From the NCBI GenBank assembly GCA_002254605.1, contig NKPV01000011.1:1-33228 (forward strand): a DNA stretch of 33,228 nucleotides, in the 5' to 3' direction. This DNA comes from Armatimonadetes bacterium JP3_11. Its GTDB lineage: Bacteria > Armatimonadota > Fimbriimonadia > Fimbriimonadales > GBS-DC. The number at the start of each line of letters is the position of its first letter. The stretch's first letter is position 1. The position numbers and the translations under genes were made by a program. Positions 9,801-18,763 of the stretch are shown here, piece after piece. The notes under the pieces are model-generated. The model searched no databases. It saw only the letters and a program-made list of their open reading frames with translations, and was not told the origin of the DNA.

Positions 9801-10854
9801 CTATATCACCGCCCTGTACCTCCACAAAGCGGACGCGCACTTCGGGCAACTTCAGTTTGGCAACCTGTTTGGCGGTTTTCTCGTCGAACACCTCATTTGC
9901 TTGGATAATCGGTTTACCCTTCGCGTTGGTAATCGTTTCCGCGGCGGTTCTGCCAATGAGGTCGCCTTCTTTCGGCATGCGCAGGGTCGCCTCATGTAGG
10001 ATCTCGCGGCGTTCGCGCGGGCGCCCGAACATGTAAGCAATGGCGTCATTGGTCAGTCCGAGCTGCGGATCGTACGGTGGCTCGCATTTGACGCGGAGGG
10101 TGCGTATGTCTGCAGGGAAGTTTTCCAACCGCTCATAGGTGAGCAAATCGCCTGACCTCAGCAGGGTTTCGCCCCTATACTCGACGGTTTCTAAAATTCG
10201 CCAGCCGACGGCGCGCTCCAGCTCCAACTCGGCGGGCACACGCGCTTCCTCGTACGCTGCAAACGCCTTAATAATCTGCGTAATCGGCAATTGTTTAGAC
10301 TGGTGGACTTTCAGGCGGATAACATTCTGCGGGTCGGTGCCGCCGTCGAGCCACGGACCCTCAGCGGGGATAATTTGTATCTGCAGCACTTTACCGAAGG
10401 TACGCGCCATCATCTCGCGCCCCGTGCTGGACAAAAACGGCGACGGGAAGTGGATGCCCGGCGTGCGATTCAGCTGGCTGATAATCACGCGCTCGCGCCC
10501 ATTCACAATAAAAGTACCGCCCTCGGTCATCAGGGGAAGGTTGCCCAAGTAGATCTCGCTCTCTTGCACCTCGCCATCGCGTTTGCCAAAGCGCACCTTC
10601 ACGCGCAGCGGCGCGTCGAAGGTAATTTCACGCTCGCGACACTCGTCAACCGAGTATTTCGGCTCGCCCAAGCAGTAGTCGCCAAACTCTATAAAGTAGT
10701 TCCCTGTCAGATCATAAATCGGCGAAAAGGTCTGGAACAGTTCCTTCAATCCTTCTTCTAAAAACCAGCGGTAAGAGTTGTATTGGATTTCAATCAGGTT
10801 CGGCGGCTCTAAAACTTCACGAATGCGCTTTCGGCTGTGTTGCACAATCCGCAT
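6805..10854 (-). CDS. rpoB: DNA-directed RNA polymerase subunit beta
   Basis: 1349 aa from the ATG at 10854, which has GGAGG 6 nt upstream. A TTG at 10875 would add 7 residues but has no ribosome site. Conserved blocks include the fork loop ([12 protein letters not shown]), the [12 protein letters not shown] block, [12 protein letters not shown], and the C-terminal [24 protein letters not shown]. Two oddities. First, a four-Cys insertion (C945-x2-C948 and C963-x2-C966) lies between [12 protein letters not shown] and the [11 protein letters not shown] block, where E. coli has its lineage-specific beta-i9/SI2 segment; it looks like a zinc ribbon. Second, in the rifamycin pocket the E. coli Q513 position is Thr524 and H526 is Asn537, while D516, R529 and S531 equivalents are kept. 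The rplKAJL genes usually found upstream of rpoB are absent. Confidence 0.99.
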   Translation of the reverse strand: [1349 protein letters not shown]

Positions 10855-10891
10855 AAATACCCTCCACAGGCGCAAATTTGCCCAGTCTGAA

Positions 10892-10922
10892 AGTATACCT
10901 CAAGTACCTCTGTCCTTGTCAA
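10892..10922 (-). promoter_or_regulatory. rpoBC promoter
   Basis: On the - strand, TTGACA (10917-10922) is followed after 19 nt by TATACT (10892-10897), preceded by GAGG. Transcription would start about 30 nt before the rpoB ATG, leaving room for the GGAGG site. The spacer is longer than the optimal 17. Confidence 0.65.
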
Positions 10923-10955
10923 GGGGGGGCAAGGCTGCTCGAAAAATCGGGATGA

Positions 10956-11255
10956 GCGCGGAGGGACGCAGCAACGCCGTGCCCGTACTTGTTGGGGGCG
11001 TGGGTGAGCCGTTATGGTCGGAGTGGACTATCGGTAGGGACTTTGCTGGTGGGAGATAGGCTGTATGGACATCGGGCACATCGAATAGAGCGGGCGTTTG
11101 GGAGTGTGAAGAGTGCGTATGGAAGTGTCTGGCGTTCGCGTTCGTGGTTGGGTACGCAGGCAGAGGTGTAGGGGCTGTTTGTGTTGTGGAACATGGAGGG
11201 TTTGGTGCAGGTGTTGGGGGGTGATTTTGCGTGTTGGATCTGGTTGTCGGTGTGA
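10956..11255 (+). pseudogene. Decayed transposase C-terminal fragment
   Basis: One reading frame gives LLVGDRLYGHRAHRIERAFG then SVKSAYGSVWRSRSW. After an in-frame TAG (11169-11171) the same frame continues with GLFVLWNMEGLVQVLGG and ends at TGA 11253. An IERxFGxxKxxYG block followed by a hydrophobic WN helix resembles the end of IS4/IS5-type DDE transposases. The stop, the absence of an N-terminal two thirds and the lack of a start codon context mark it as a remnant. The strand is very G+T-rich compared with the flanking genes. This accounts for most of the 459-nt gap between rpoB and the DUF4838 gene. Clear terminal inverted repeats or target duplications were not found. The family assignment is tentative. 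Confidence 0.5.
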
Positions 11256-11313
11256 AAGGTGCTTTCTCGACACCCCACCCCTCAAGCCATGTTGAAGCCG
11301 ACCACAGAGGCAA

Positions 11314-13047
11314 TTACCTCTCCAACACGCGCTTGACGAACTCTTCAGGCGTCATGCCCGCTTCGTTGACATGGGTAATGGGTTTCCAGCCTTCGGGTCC
11401 GGGTGCAAGCGCGAGTTGGAGCCAGCGTTCGGCGAGCGTCTTTTTGTCGGCTGGGGGGTTCCAAGCCTGTTTCATCTCGATCGCCTGTTGTTGTAGTAAG
11501 TTCCAGTTCACCAGCCAAGCGTACCACACGGGCAGTCGGGCGATTTGTACGCGCCAGCGCAGGTCGGGATTGTGCTGCACGGCGCGTTCTGCGCGTTCCC
11601 AGAGCGTCTCTGCCTGACGCAGCACAGGATACTTCAGATACGGCGCAGTGTCGGGGCTGGTGAAACAGGTCATTTTGAAATCACGGGCGGCGCTCGCCAT
11701 CAAACGCAGGTAACGTTCAATCGGACGCGCGGCGGCGCCGTAGTAGCCGCGCAAAAACTCGCCCAGCAGTCGATGGTCGTCCTGGTAAGGGTTCCAGAGC
11801 AGTTGCGCCTGCAGCCACGCCTTCAGTTCCGCCATCTCGCCCCCATGCGATTGGTATGCGCCTTGCTCGAACACGCCGCGCACGCCGTGCCGATGAAAAA
11901 AGCGCAGATTCGCCCCTAAAACAAAGTAGTTCGGGTGGGGAAGCAGATAGTGGCTGAAGTTGGTTGTGTAGTCCCATACATAGAGCCGAGGGCATCGCTC
12001 GCCCCAGCCGCGAATATCATCGGCAAAGCCCGCGTTGTTAGGTTGCTCCAGTGGTTGCGCAAAACTGCACTCGATCGAGCAGAGCCGAATAATCACATTC
12101 GGGCGTGGACGCAAAGTGCGTGTCGGTTTGCGCGTGTACCAGTAGGCGAGCGTATCAAATGCCACCGACGGGAACTCGCGTTCCAGTCGCTCGGCGATGA
12201 AGTTGACGGTTTCCAGAATCGGGGCGACGGCGGAGCCTTCGCGCTCTTCCACGGCACGGCAACGCTCGCACTGGCATGCCCCGGTCCAGTCCTCTTGCGA
12301 GATCGAGACAATACGCGCTTGGGGGTTCTCGCGCAGTCGTTGGCGTACTCGCTCTACCAGGAACTCGCGCAGCGTGGGGTTCGTCCAGCACAGTTGCGCC
12401 CGCTCCCAGCGACGCTTGCCGTCAATCAGGCTGTACCATTCGGGATGTTGCTCGAAGTAGGTCTGTGGTGGAACGAGTTGGAACGAAGTATGCACGAAAC
12501 CTGCGTAGGTGATTTTGCCGCCGTGCTTTGCGGTGAGGTGCGGGTGGTGACCGTTGGCGTAGTTCCGTGCTGCCCAGTCGCCGTCGAAGGCGTGGAACCA
12601 GAACGGCTCGCGGTACTCAAACGCGGGCTGCTCGCGCAGATTGAGTGCGGAAACGGTCAGTTCACGTCGGTGGGGGATATGGTGTGCCCAAGGCGTCCAC
12701 CAGCGCACACCGAGTTGCGTCTGCAGGAACCGATACACGGCGTACAGAGCGCCGCGTGGGCGTCCACCTGCGAGCAGCAGATAGCCGTCGCGACAGGCGA
12801 TTAAAACCTCCTCTTCGCCCAGCGTACGGAAGTTCACATCGGGACGCAAGCGTTCTGCCAGCGCACCCTGACCGATGACGATGGCGCGTGTGGGTAGGGT
12901 ATCCGATTCGCGTATCTCAAATGGCGCACCTGTAATCGCCTGCAGGTGGGCGCGCAACTCCTCGGCGGCGTACCGCTCGGATTCTGTTGCGCCCTGCTGG
13001 ATGATAATCGGTGCAAGCGCCTTGCCACGACGACTCAGAAGTAGCAT
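11314..13047 (-). CDS. DUF4838 / alpha-glucuronidase-N-like glycoside hydrolase candidate
   Basis: 577 aa from the ATG at 13047; a TTG at 13071 would add 8 residues. Neither start has a clear Shine-Dalgarno. The N-terminal domain (ESERYAAEELRAHLQAITGA) resembles the domain that precedes GH67 alpha-glucuronidases and GH20 enzymes. The middle (about residues 120-450) matches DUF4838-type TIM barrels: WWTPWAHHIPHR, an ISQEDWTGACQCERCRAVEE segment with a CxCxxC motif, and RLYVWDYTTNFSHYLLPHPN. No signal peptide is visible, so a cytoplasmic location is implied unless the start is further upstream. Family members are usually found in polysaccharide-degrading bacteria; the substrate is unknown. It stands alone, divergent from the zinc-ribbon gene. 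Confidence 0.85.
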   Translation of the reverse strand: MLLLSRRGKALAPIIIQQGATESERYAAEELRAHLQAITGAPFEIRESDTLPTRAIVIGQGALAERLRPDVNFRTLGEEEVLIACRDGYLLLAGGRPRGALYAVYRFLQTQLGVRWWTPWAHHIPHRRELTVSALNLREQPAFEYREPFWFHAFDGDWAARNYANGHHPHLTAKHGGKITYAGFVHTSFQLVPPQTYFEQHPEWYSLIDGKRRWERAQLCWTNPTLREFLVERVRQRLRENPQARIVSISQEDWTGACQCERCRAVEEREGSAVAPILETVNFIAERLEREFPSVAFDTLAYWYTRKPTRTLRPRPNVIIRLCSIECSFAQPLEQPNNAGFADDIRGWGERCPRLYVWDYTTNFSHYLLPHPNYFVLGANLRFFHRHGVRGVFEQGAYQSHGGEMAELKAWLQAQLLWNPYQDDHRLLGEFLRGYYGAAARPIERYLRLMASAARDFKMTCFTSPDTAPYLKYPVLRQAETLWERAERAVQHNPDLRWRVQIARLPVWYAWLVNWNLLQQQAIEMKQAWNPPADKKTLAERWLQLALAPGPEGWKPITHVNEAGMTPEEFVKRVLER

Positions 13048-13097
13048 CCTAAGGGATTTAATACGCTGCAACGCGCGTGAACCCTGCCTGCGTTGGG

Positions 13098-13103
13098 TAC
13101 ACT
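13098..13103 (+). promoter_or_regulatory. Candidate leaderless promoter (-10) of zinc-ribbon gene
   Basis: GGTACACT (-10 TACACT) ends 6 nt before the ATG at 13110. No Shine-Dalgarno and no -35 are visible. This fits a transcript beginning at or next to the start codon. Confidence 0.45.
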
Positions 13104-13109
13104 TTGCAT

Positions 13110-13382
13110 ATGCCGCGCCGTTGCCCCTATTGCAACACGGAACTGCCTACCGACGCACCCGAACAGGAGTGCCCCGTGTGCCACAATATTGTGCGTCCAC
13201 CCAATCCGCACGCGCGGCGCTTCTCATGGGTTGCGCTCATCACCGCGACGCTGTACCTCGTTGCGATGTTCTCGATGTTGGGCGGCGATACGGGCTGGTG
13301 GGTGTTCGCGATTTTCGGTGCCGCCACTCTCAGCGGGGTCTATCTGTTGATTACGATGTACCACTTTTTCAAAGCAGGTTGA
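13110..13382 (+). CDS. Small zinc-ribbon membrane protein
   Basis: 90 aa from the ATG at 13110; a GTG at 13077 would add 11 residues of unlikely sequence. The N-terminus is a compact zinc ribbon (CPYC, then CPVC 17 residues later). It is followed by two hydrophobic segments, about residues 38-57 (WVALITATLYLVAMFSML) and 62-84 (WWVFAIFGAATLSGVYLLI). A cytosolic metal-binding head on a two-helix membrane anchor is predicted. The function is unknown; such proteins are common and poorly characterised. It is probably monocistronic and perhaps leaderless. Confidence 0.7.
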   Translation: MPRRCPYCNTELPTDAPEQECPVCHNIVRPPNPHARRFSWVALITATLYLVAMFSMLGGDTGWWVFAIFGAATLSGVYLLITMYHFFKAG

Positions 13383-13491
13383 GCAGGGTACATCGCTCCT
13401 CGCGCGCGGTGAGTGGAGAGGACGGGCGGGGACACGCCGTGCGATTGTGCCCATGCATCGGGCGGGTGTGAAAGCGGTTTTTTTCCGAACA

Positions 13492-13503
13492 CCCTTATAA
13501 GGG
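13492..13503. promoter_or_regulatory. 12-bp palindrome beside the nlpC/P60 promoter
   Basis: CCCTTATAAGGG is a perfect palindrome ending 1 bp before the -35 hexamer. Its position suits a regulator binding site. The preceding 108 nt (13383-13491) contain no gene, only an imperfect GGGTGT/ACACCC hairpin near 13465-13495. Confidence 0.4.
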
Positions 13504-13504
13504 G

Positions 13505-13534
13505 TTGACTCGTCTCACTCAGAGCGGGTATACT
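13505..13534 (+). promoter_or_regulatory. Promoter of the LysM-NlpC/P60 gene
   Basis: TTGACT (13505-13510), an 18-nt spacer, then TATACT (13529-13534). The start would be near 13541, giving a leader of about 50 nt that contains a perfect dyad (GCGACC-GA-GGTCGC, 13546-13559) and an AAGGAGGG ribosome site. Confidence 0.7.
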
Positions 13535-13590
13535 TCCCGCGCTTTGCGACCGAGGTCGCAGGGTACGAGACTATCACCAAGGAGGGAACT

Positions 13591-14532
13591 ATGGTCAACA
13601 TAGTACGCTTGGGGTTGATAGCCCCGCTCGTGAGCCTGATCGTCGCAGCCTCGGCGCAGCAAACGATCACTTACACGGTTAAACCGGGCGATTCGTTGTA
13701 TACCATTGCCCATCGGTACGGCTTGCGTTTGCCTGATCTACTAAAGGTCAACAATCTGCGCAACCCTCACGCCCTGCAGGTTGGCGACAAGATTAAGATC
13801 CCTATCAAGGGCGGCGCAGCACCTACAAAGCAGTCCTCGGCTCAGTCGGACTCCCCCGCGTCTGGCTGGGCGGAGATTAATAAAGACCGCATCAACATCC
13901 GCAGTACACCAAGCACTGACGCCAAGCGCATCACGATCGTCGATCGCTGGACAAAGGTGCAGGTGCTTGGGCGTCAAGGCGAATGGAGCCGCATTCAGCT
14001 CCCAAACGGTCGCATCGGCTGGGTACTTAGCCGTTACCTTAGTCCAACGAAGCCCCCGCAAACGAAGCAACTTGCGAACGCATCTTCACAAAAGCGCACA
14101 TCCTCATCGAAGCCGGCGTCGAAGCGCTCGCCGTCGGCACGCGCGGATACTCTCGCCAGCACAGGCGAGACGTCCCAAGCGGTACGCCATGCGCTCTCCT
14201 ATCTTGGCGCGCGCTATCGTTATGGCGGCAGCAGTTCGCGCGGCTTCGACTGCTCGGGCTTCACAGCTTATATCTATCGGCGGCACGGCATCAACTTGCC
14301 CCACAACTCATCCGCGCAGTACCGCGTTGGCAAGCCCGTCTCTCGCAGTGAACTCCGACCGGGCGACCTCGTGTTCTTCCGTACACGCGGATCGCGAATC
14401 TCGCATGTGGGCATCTATATCGGCGATGGCAAGTTTGTGCATGCCTCCAGCGCGCGGGGACGCGTGCGCATCGACACCCTAAACTCTGGCTACTACAAGC
14501 AGCGCTATGTCGGTGCGCGACGCATCAAGTGA
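13591..14532 (+). CDS. LysM-SH3-NlpC/P60 cell-wall endopeptidase
   Basis: 313 aa, exported. A signal peptide (about residues 1-22, cleavage after ASA) is followed by a LysM peptidoglycan-binding domain (27-71, YTVKPGDSLYTIAHRYGL). Next come a bacterial SH3 domain (93-150, INIRSTPSTDAKR and GWVLSRYL), a Ser/Lys-rich linker (151-190) and an NlpC/P60 domain (195-313). The catalytic triad is visible: Cys221 in FDCSGF, His272 in SHVGIYIGDG and His284 in FVHASS. It likely cleaves the gamma-D-Glu-diamino acid bond of stem peptides during growth or separation. A strong AAGGAGGG site precedes the ATG. It is a single-gene unit between its own promoter and a terminator at 14564. The substrate bond is inferred from the family. 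Confidence 0.95.
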   Translation: MVNIVRLGLIAPLVSLIVAASAQQTITYTVKPGDSLYTIAHRYGLRLPDLLKVNNLRNPHALQVGDKIKIPIKGGAAPTKQSSAQSDSPASGWAEINKDRINIRSTPSTDAKRITIVDRWTKVQVLGRQGEWSRIQLPNGRIGWVLSRYLSPTKPPQTKQLANASSQKRTSSSKPASKRSPSARADTLASTGETSQAVRHALSYLGARYRYGGSSSRGFDCSGFTAYIYRRHGINLPHNSSAQYRVGKPVSRSELRPGDLVFFRTRGSRISHVGIYIGDGKFVHASSARGRVRIDTLNSGYYKQRYVGARRIK

Positions 14533-14563
14533 TTGGCACGGACGCTGTCAGGCTGCGACAACC

Positions 14564-14590
14564 GCCCCCTGCCGCTTGGCAGGGGGCTTT
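14564..14590 (+). terminator. Rho-independent terminator after the nlpC/P60 gene
   Basis: A perfect 10-bp GC-rich stem (GCCCCCTGCC / GGCAGGGGGC) with a GCTT loop is followed by TTT on the + strand. It abuts the stop codon of the convergent GT39 gene; on the - strand no T-run follows, so it serves mainly the + strand gene. Confidence 0.8.
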
Positions 14591-16166
14591 ACGGTTCATA
14601 GCGCGGCGCCGTCAAGTAGAACCGCCGCCCCATCACCTGCGCCTCCGCTAACACGAATACCTCCGCACGCTGCGCAAAGGCAGCGTCGGTGGTCATGCAG
14701 TAGGCTCCTGTGCGCCGCATTTGCTGAAGCGTCGTCTCCGCATCGTCCGATGTGGCATAGTATCCCTTCCGGTAAAACTGCACACTGGGGTAGCCCGGAT
14801 TCACGCGATAGAGGATAAGCGTGCGATAGGGCGGCGGTTTGAGCGCCAACTCGCGCACAGGCTTGAGGGCAAGGCGGTCGTATCCTGTGAGTGCGCCGTT
14901 CCAGCCGATAAGCAAAGCGAGAATGCCCAAAACACGCCCCCACGGCGGCGCAGCGGGCTTGAAGAGCGTGAAGACCAGCAGCGGCACGCCCAGCACCAGC
15001 GCAACCGCCCAAAACGCGCTCTGCCACAAAGGCGCATACAACGCGACGGCACACCACACAGCGGCGCCGAGTATCAGCCCGAAGGACGCCACGCGCCGCA
15101 CCCACCTCGCACCCGACTGCTTATGGGACGAGGGAGACTCGGAAGCGGCGGGGCGAAGCCGAACTTGCACGATCTCCGCCCCCGCCAAAAGCGCAAACGC
15201 AGGAACCATCGGGAAGATATAGGCGGGCAGCTTCGTGAAGCTCAGCGTGAACAGCCCAAACACCAGCCATGCCCAGCGACGCAAATACAAACGCAGCGGG
15301 TCATCCTCGTGTCCCCATAGCACGCTCACATACCCAACCATCGGCAGTGCGCCCAGCCACAACACGACCACATAAAACAACAGGTACACTGCCACACCGC
15401 CCAGCACGCTCCCCAAGTCGCCGCGCTCAATCAAGGGCAGCACCGAGTGCGCCGTATCGCCCCCCGCGAAGCGCAGCAAGTTCTGCTTCACGACGAATTC
15501 GTTGAAAAACTCCGCGCCATGTTGCAGATACACCCCCACATACCACGGTAGCGCCGTGAGCAGCGCAACAACGAGCGCAACCACAACCCAGCGAAAACGC
15601 ACTCCATGCGCATGGAGCCGCTTCGCGTTCCACAGGTAAAGCAATCCCACCAGCCCCAGTCCAAAAGGTCCCTTGGTGAGAACGGCGAGACCTAACGCAA
15701 CGCCCCCCAGTAGGCTCCATCCGAGCCCACGCGCTTCCCACAGCGCAATCACCGCAAGCGTCAAGAAAAAGGTTAGCGCCATGTCGGTAATGGCGAGGCG
15801 CGAGAGGATCAGGCTCAGCGGTGCAACGGCGAAAAGCAGCGCCCCCCAACTCCCCGCGCCCTGCCCCAATCGCCGATTGCCCCACCACGCCAGCAGCCCG
15901 ATCGTGAGCGCGTAAAACAGCACGGATGGCAGACGCAGGGCAAACTCACTCTCCCCAAAAACGCGCATGCTCAGCACCATCAGCCAATAGAGCAGGGGGG
16001 GTTTCTCGAACCACGGCTGGTTCAGAAAAGTCGGCGTGAACCAATCGCCCGACTGGCGCATCTCCCACGCGACGGAAGCGTAGAAGCCCTCGTCCAAGTC
16101 GGTCAAGCCGAACGCCCGCAGGTCAATCAGCGCTGCCAGGACACACAGCCAACAGAGCCAGCGCAT
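14589..16166 (-). CDS. Integral-membrane glycosyltransferase, GT39/ArnT-like
   Basis: 525 aa, with about ten to twelve hydrophobic helices. The first loop has the family's acidic motif (LTDLDEGFYASVAWEM) and the QPWFEKPPLLYWL stretch typical of PMT/ArnT-type (PF02366/PF13231) transferases, which use polyprenyl-phosphate sugars. The C-terminal about 100 residues form a soluble domain (VNPGYPSVQFYRKGYYATSD). It likely moves a sugar from an undecaprenyl carrier onto a lipid or protein on the outer face of the inner membrane; the acceptor is unknown. The start lies 1 nt after the serS stop, so it is translated from the serS transcript. No ArnT or lipid A genes are nearby, so the specific name is not used. 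Confidence 0.88.
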   Translation of the reverse strand: MRWLCWLCVLAALIDLRAFGLTDLDEGFYASVAWEMRQSGDWFTPTFLNQPWFEKPPLLYWLMVLSMRVFGESEFALRLPSVLFYALTIGLLAWWGNRRLGQGAGSWGALLFAVAPLSLILSRLAITDMALTFFLTLAVIALWEARGLGWSLLGGVALGLAVLTKGPFGLGLVGLLYLWNAKRLHAHGVRFRWVVVALVVALLTALPWYVGVYLQHGAEFFNEFVVKQNLLRFAGGDTAHSVLPLIERGDLGSVLGGVAVYLLFYVVVLWLGALPMVGYVSVLWGHEDDPLRLYLRRWAWLVFGLFTLSFTKLPAYIFPMVPAFALLAGAEIVQVRLRPAASESPSSHKQSGARWVRRVASFGLILGAAVWCAVALYAPLWQSAFWAVALVLGVPLLVFTLFKPAAPPWGRVLGILALLIGWNGALTGYDRLALKPVRELALKPPPYRTLILYRVNPGYPSVQFYRKGYYATSDDAETTLQQMRRTGAYCMTTDAAFAQRAEVFVLAEAQVMGRRFYLTAPRYEP

Positions 16167-16167
16167 C

Positions 16168-18214
<2,047 letters not shown>

Positions 18215-18230
18215 ATCGGTTAGCCTCCTA

Positions 18231-18244
18231 TGCGCAATTGCGCA
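18231..18244. promoter_or_regulatory. 14-bp palindrome, possible operator
   Basis: TGCGCAATTGCGCA is a perfect palindrome. It overlaps the predicted transcription start of the secreted-protein gene (TATAAT at 18250-18255 on the - strand) and lies just upstream of its ribosome site, a classic place for a repressor. Confidence 0.45.
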
Positions 18245-18249
18245 GCGCG

Positions 18250-18257
18250 ATTATACC
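18250..18257 (-). promoter_or_regulatory. -10 of the secreted-protein gene
   Basis: GGTATAAT on the - strand, 35 nt before the ATG. No convincing -35. It is paired with the divergent bcp -10, 13 bp away. Confidence 0.5.
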
Positions 18258-18266
18258 TGACCAAAC

Positions 18267-18274
18267 GGTATAAT
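18267..18274 (+). promoter_or_regulatory. -10 of bcp, likely near-leaderless
   Basis: GGTATAAT ends 9 nt before the bcp ATG, which has no Shine-Dalgarno. The predicted start lies within 3 nt of the initiation codon. Confidence 0.5.
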
Positions 18275-18283
18275 TGACATACT

Positions 18284-18763
18284 ATGGCTATCCTAACGCA
18301 CGGTTCGAAAGCGCCCGACTTTAGCCTCACCGACCAGTACGGCAACACAATCCGCTTGAGCGATTACCAGGGACGCTGGGTGGTGCTCTATTTCTATCCA
18401 AAGGATATGACGCCGGGCTGTACCCAAGAGGCGTGTTCGTTTCGGGACATGCACGCGGATTTCGAACGGGAAGGTGTGGTGGTGCTGGGGGTGAGTGCGG
18501 ACAGTGTGCAGAGCCACCGTCAATTCGCCGATAAGTATGAACTACCGTTCCCGTTGCTGGCAGATGTAGACCATACGGTCAGCGCAGCTTACGGCGCGTG
18601 GCGCAAGAAACAGATGTACGGCAAAGAGTTCTGGGGTGTGGACAGGATCACCTACCTGATTGCGCCGGATGGCACGGTGTACCATGTGTTTACGAAGGTG
18701 AAGCCCGTGTCGCACGCAGACGAGGTCTTAACGGCGATTCGGCAGGCGAAACGGCATGGATAA
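18284..18763 (+). CDS. bcp: Bcp-type peroxiredoxin (thiol peroxidase)
   Basis: 159 aa, typical length. Thioredoxin fold of the AhpC/TSA family: GSKAPDFSLTDQYG at the N-terminus, then the active site MTPGCTQEAC. Peroxidatic Cys46 and a second Cys51 five residues on match the atypical 2-Cys arrangement of E. coli Bcp (PrxQ). The supporting Thr43 and Arg121 (VDRITYLI) are present. It reduces H2O2 and organic hydroperoxides using thioredoxin, in the cytoplasm. No Shine-Dalgarno; a GGTATAAT lies 9 nt upstream. The last 8 nt overlap the start of the ABC ATPase gene, so the two are co-translated. Confidence 0.97.
   Translation: MAILTHGSKAPDFSLTDQYGNTIRLSDYQGRWVVLYFYPKDMTPGCTQEACSFRDMHADFEREGVVVLGVSADSVQSHRQFADKYELPFPLLADVDHTVSAAYGAWRKKQMYGKEFWGVDRITYLIAPDGTVYHVFTKVKPVSHADEVLTAIRQAKRHG

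Noticed and set aside
10855-10875. TTG start adding 7 residues to RpoB
   Set aside because: The ATG at 10854 has GGAGG at proper spacing; the TTG has none, and the extra residues match nothing in the family.
13383-13590. Cyclic-di-AMP (ydaO) riboswitch before the NlpC/P60 gene
   Set aside because: This class often precedes such hydrolases, but the predicted leader is only about 50 nt and none of the conserved ydaO core segments could be recognised.
18274-18279. TTGACA just before bcp as a -35
   Set aside because: It overlaps the TATAAT and no -10 exists 16-19 nt downstream inside the gene; the TATAAT is the better element.
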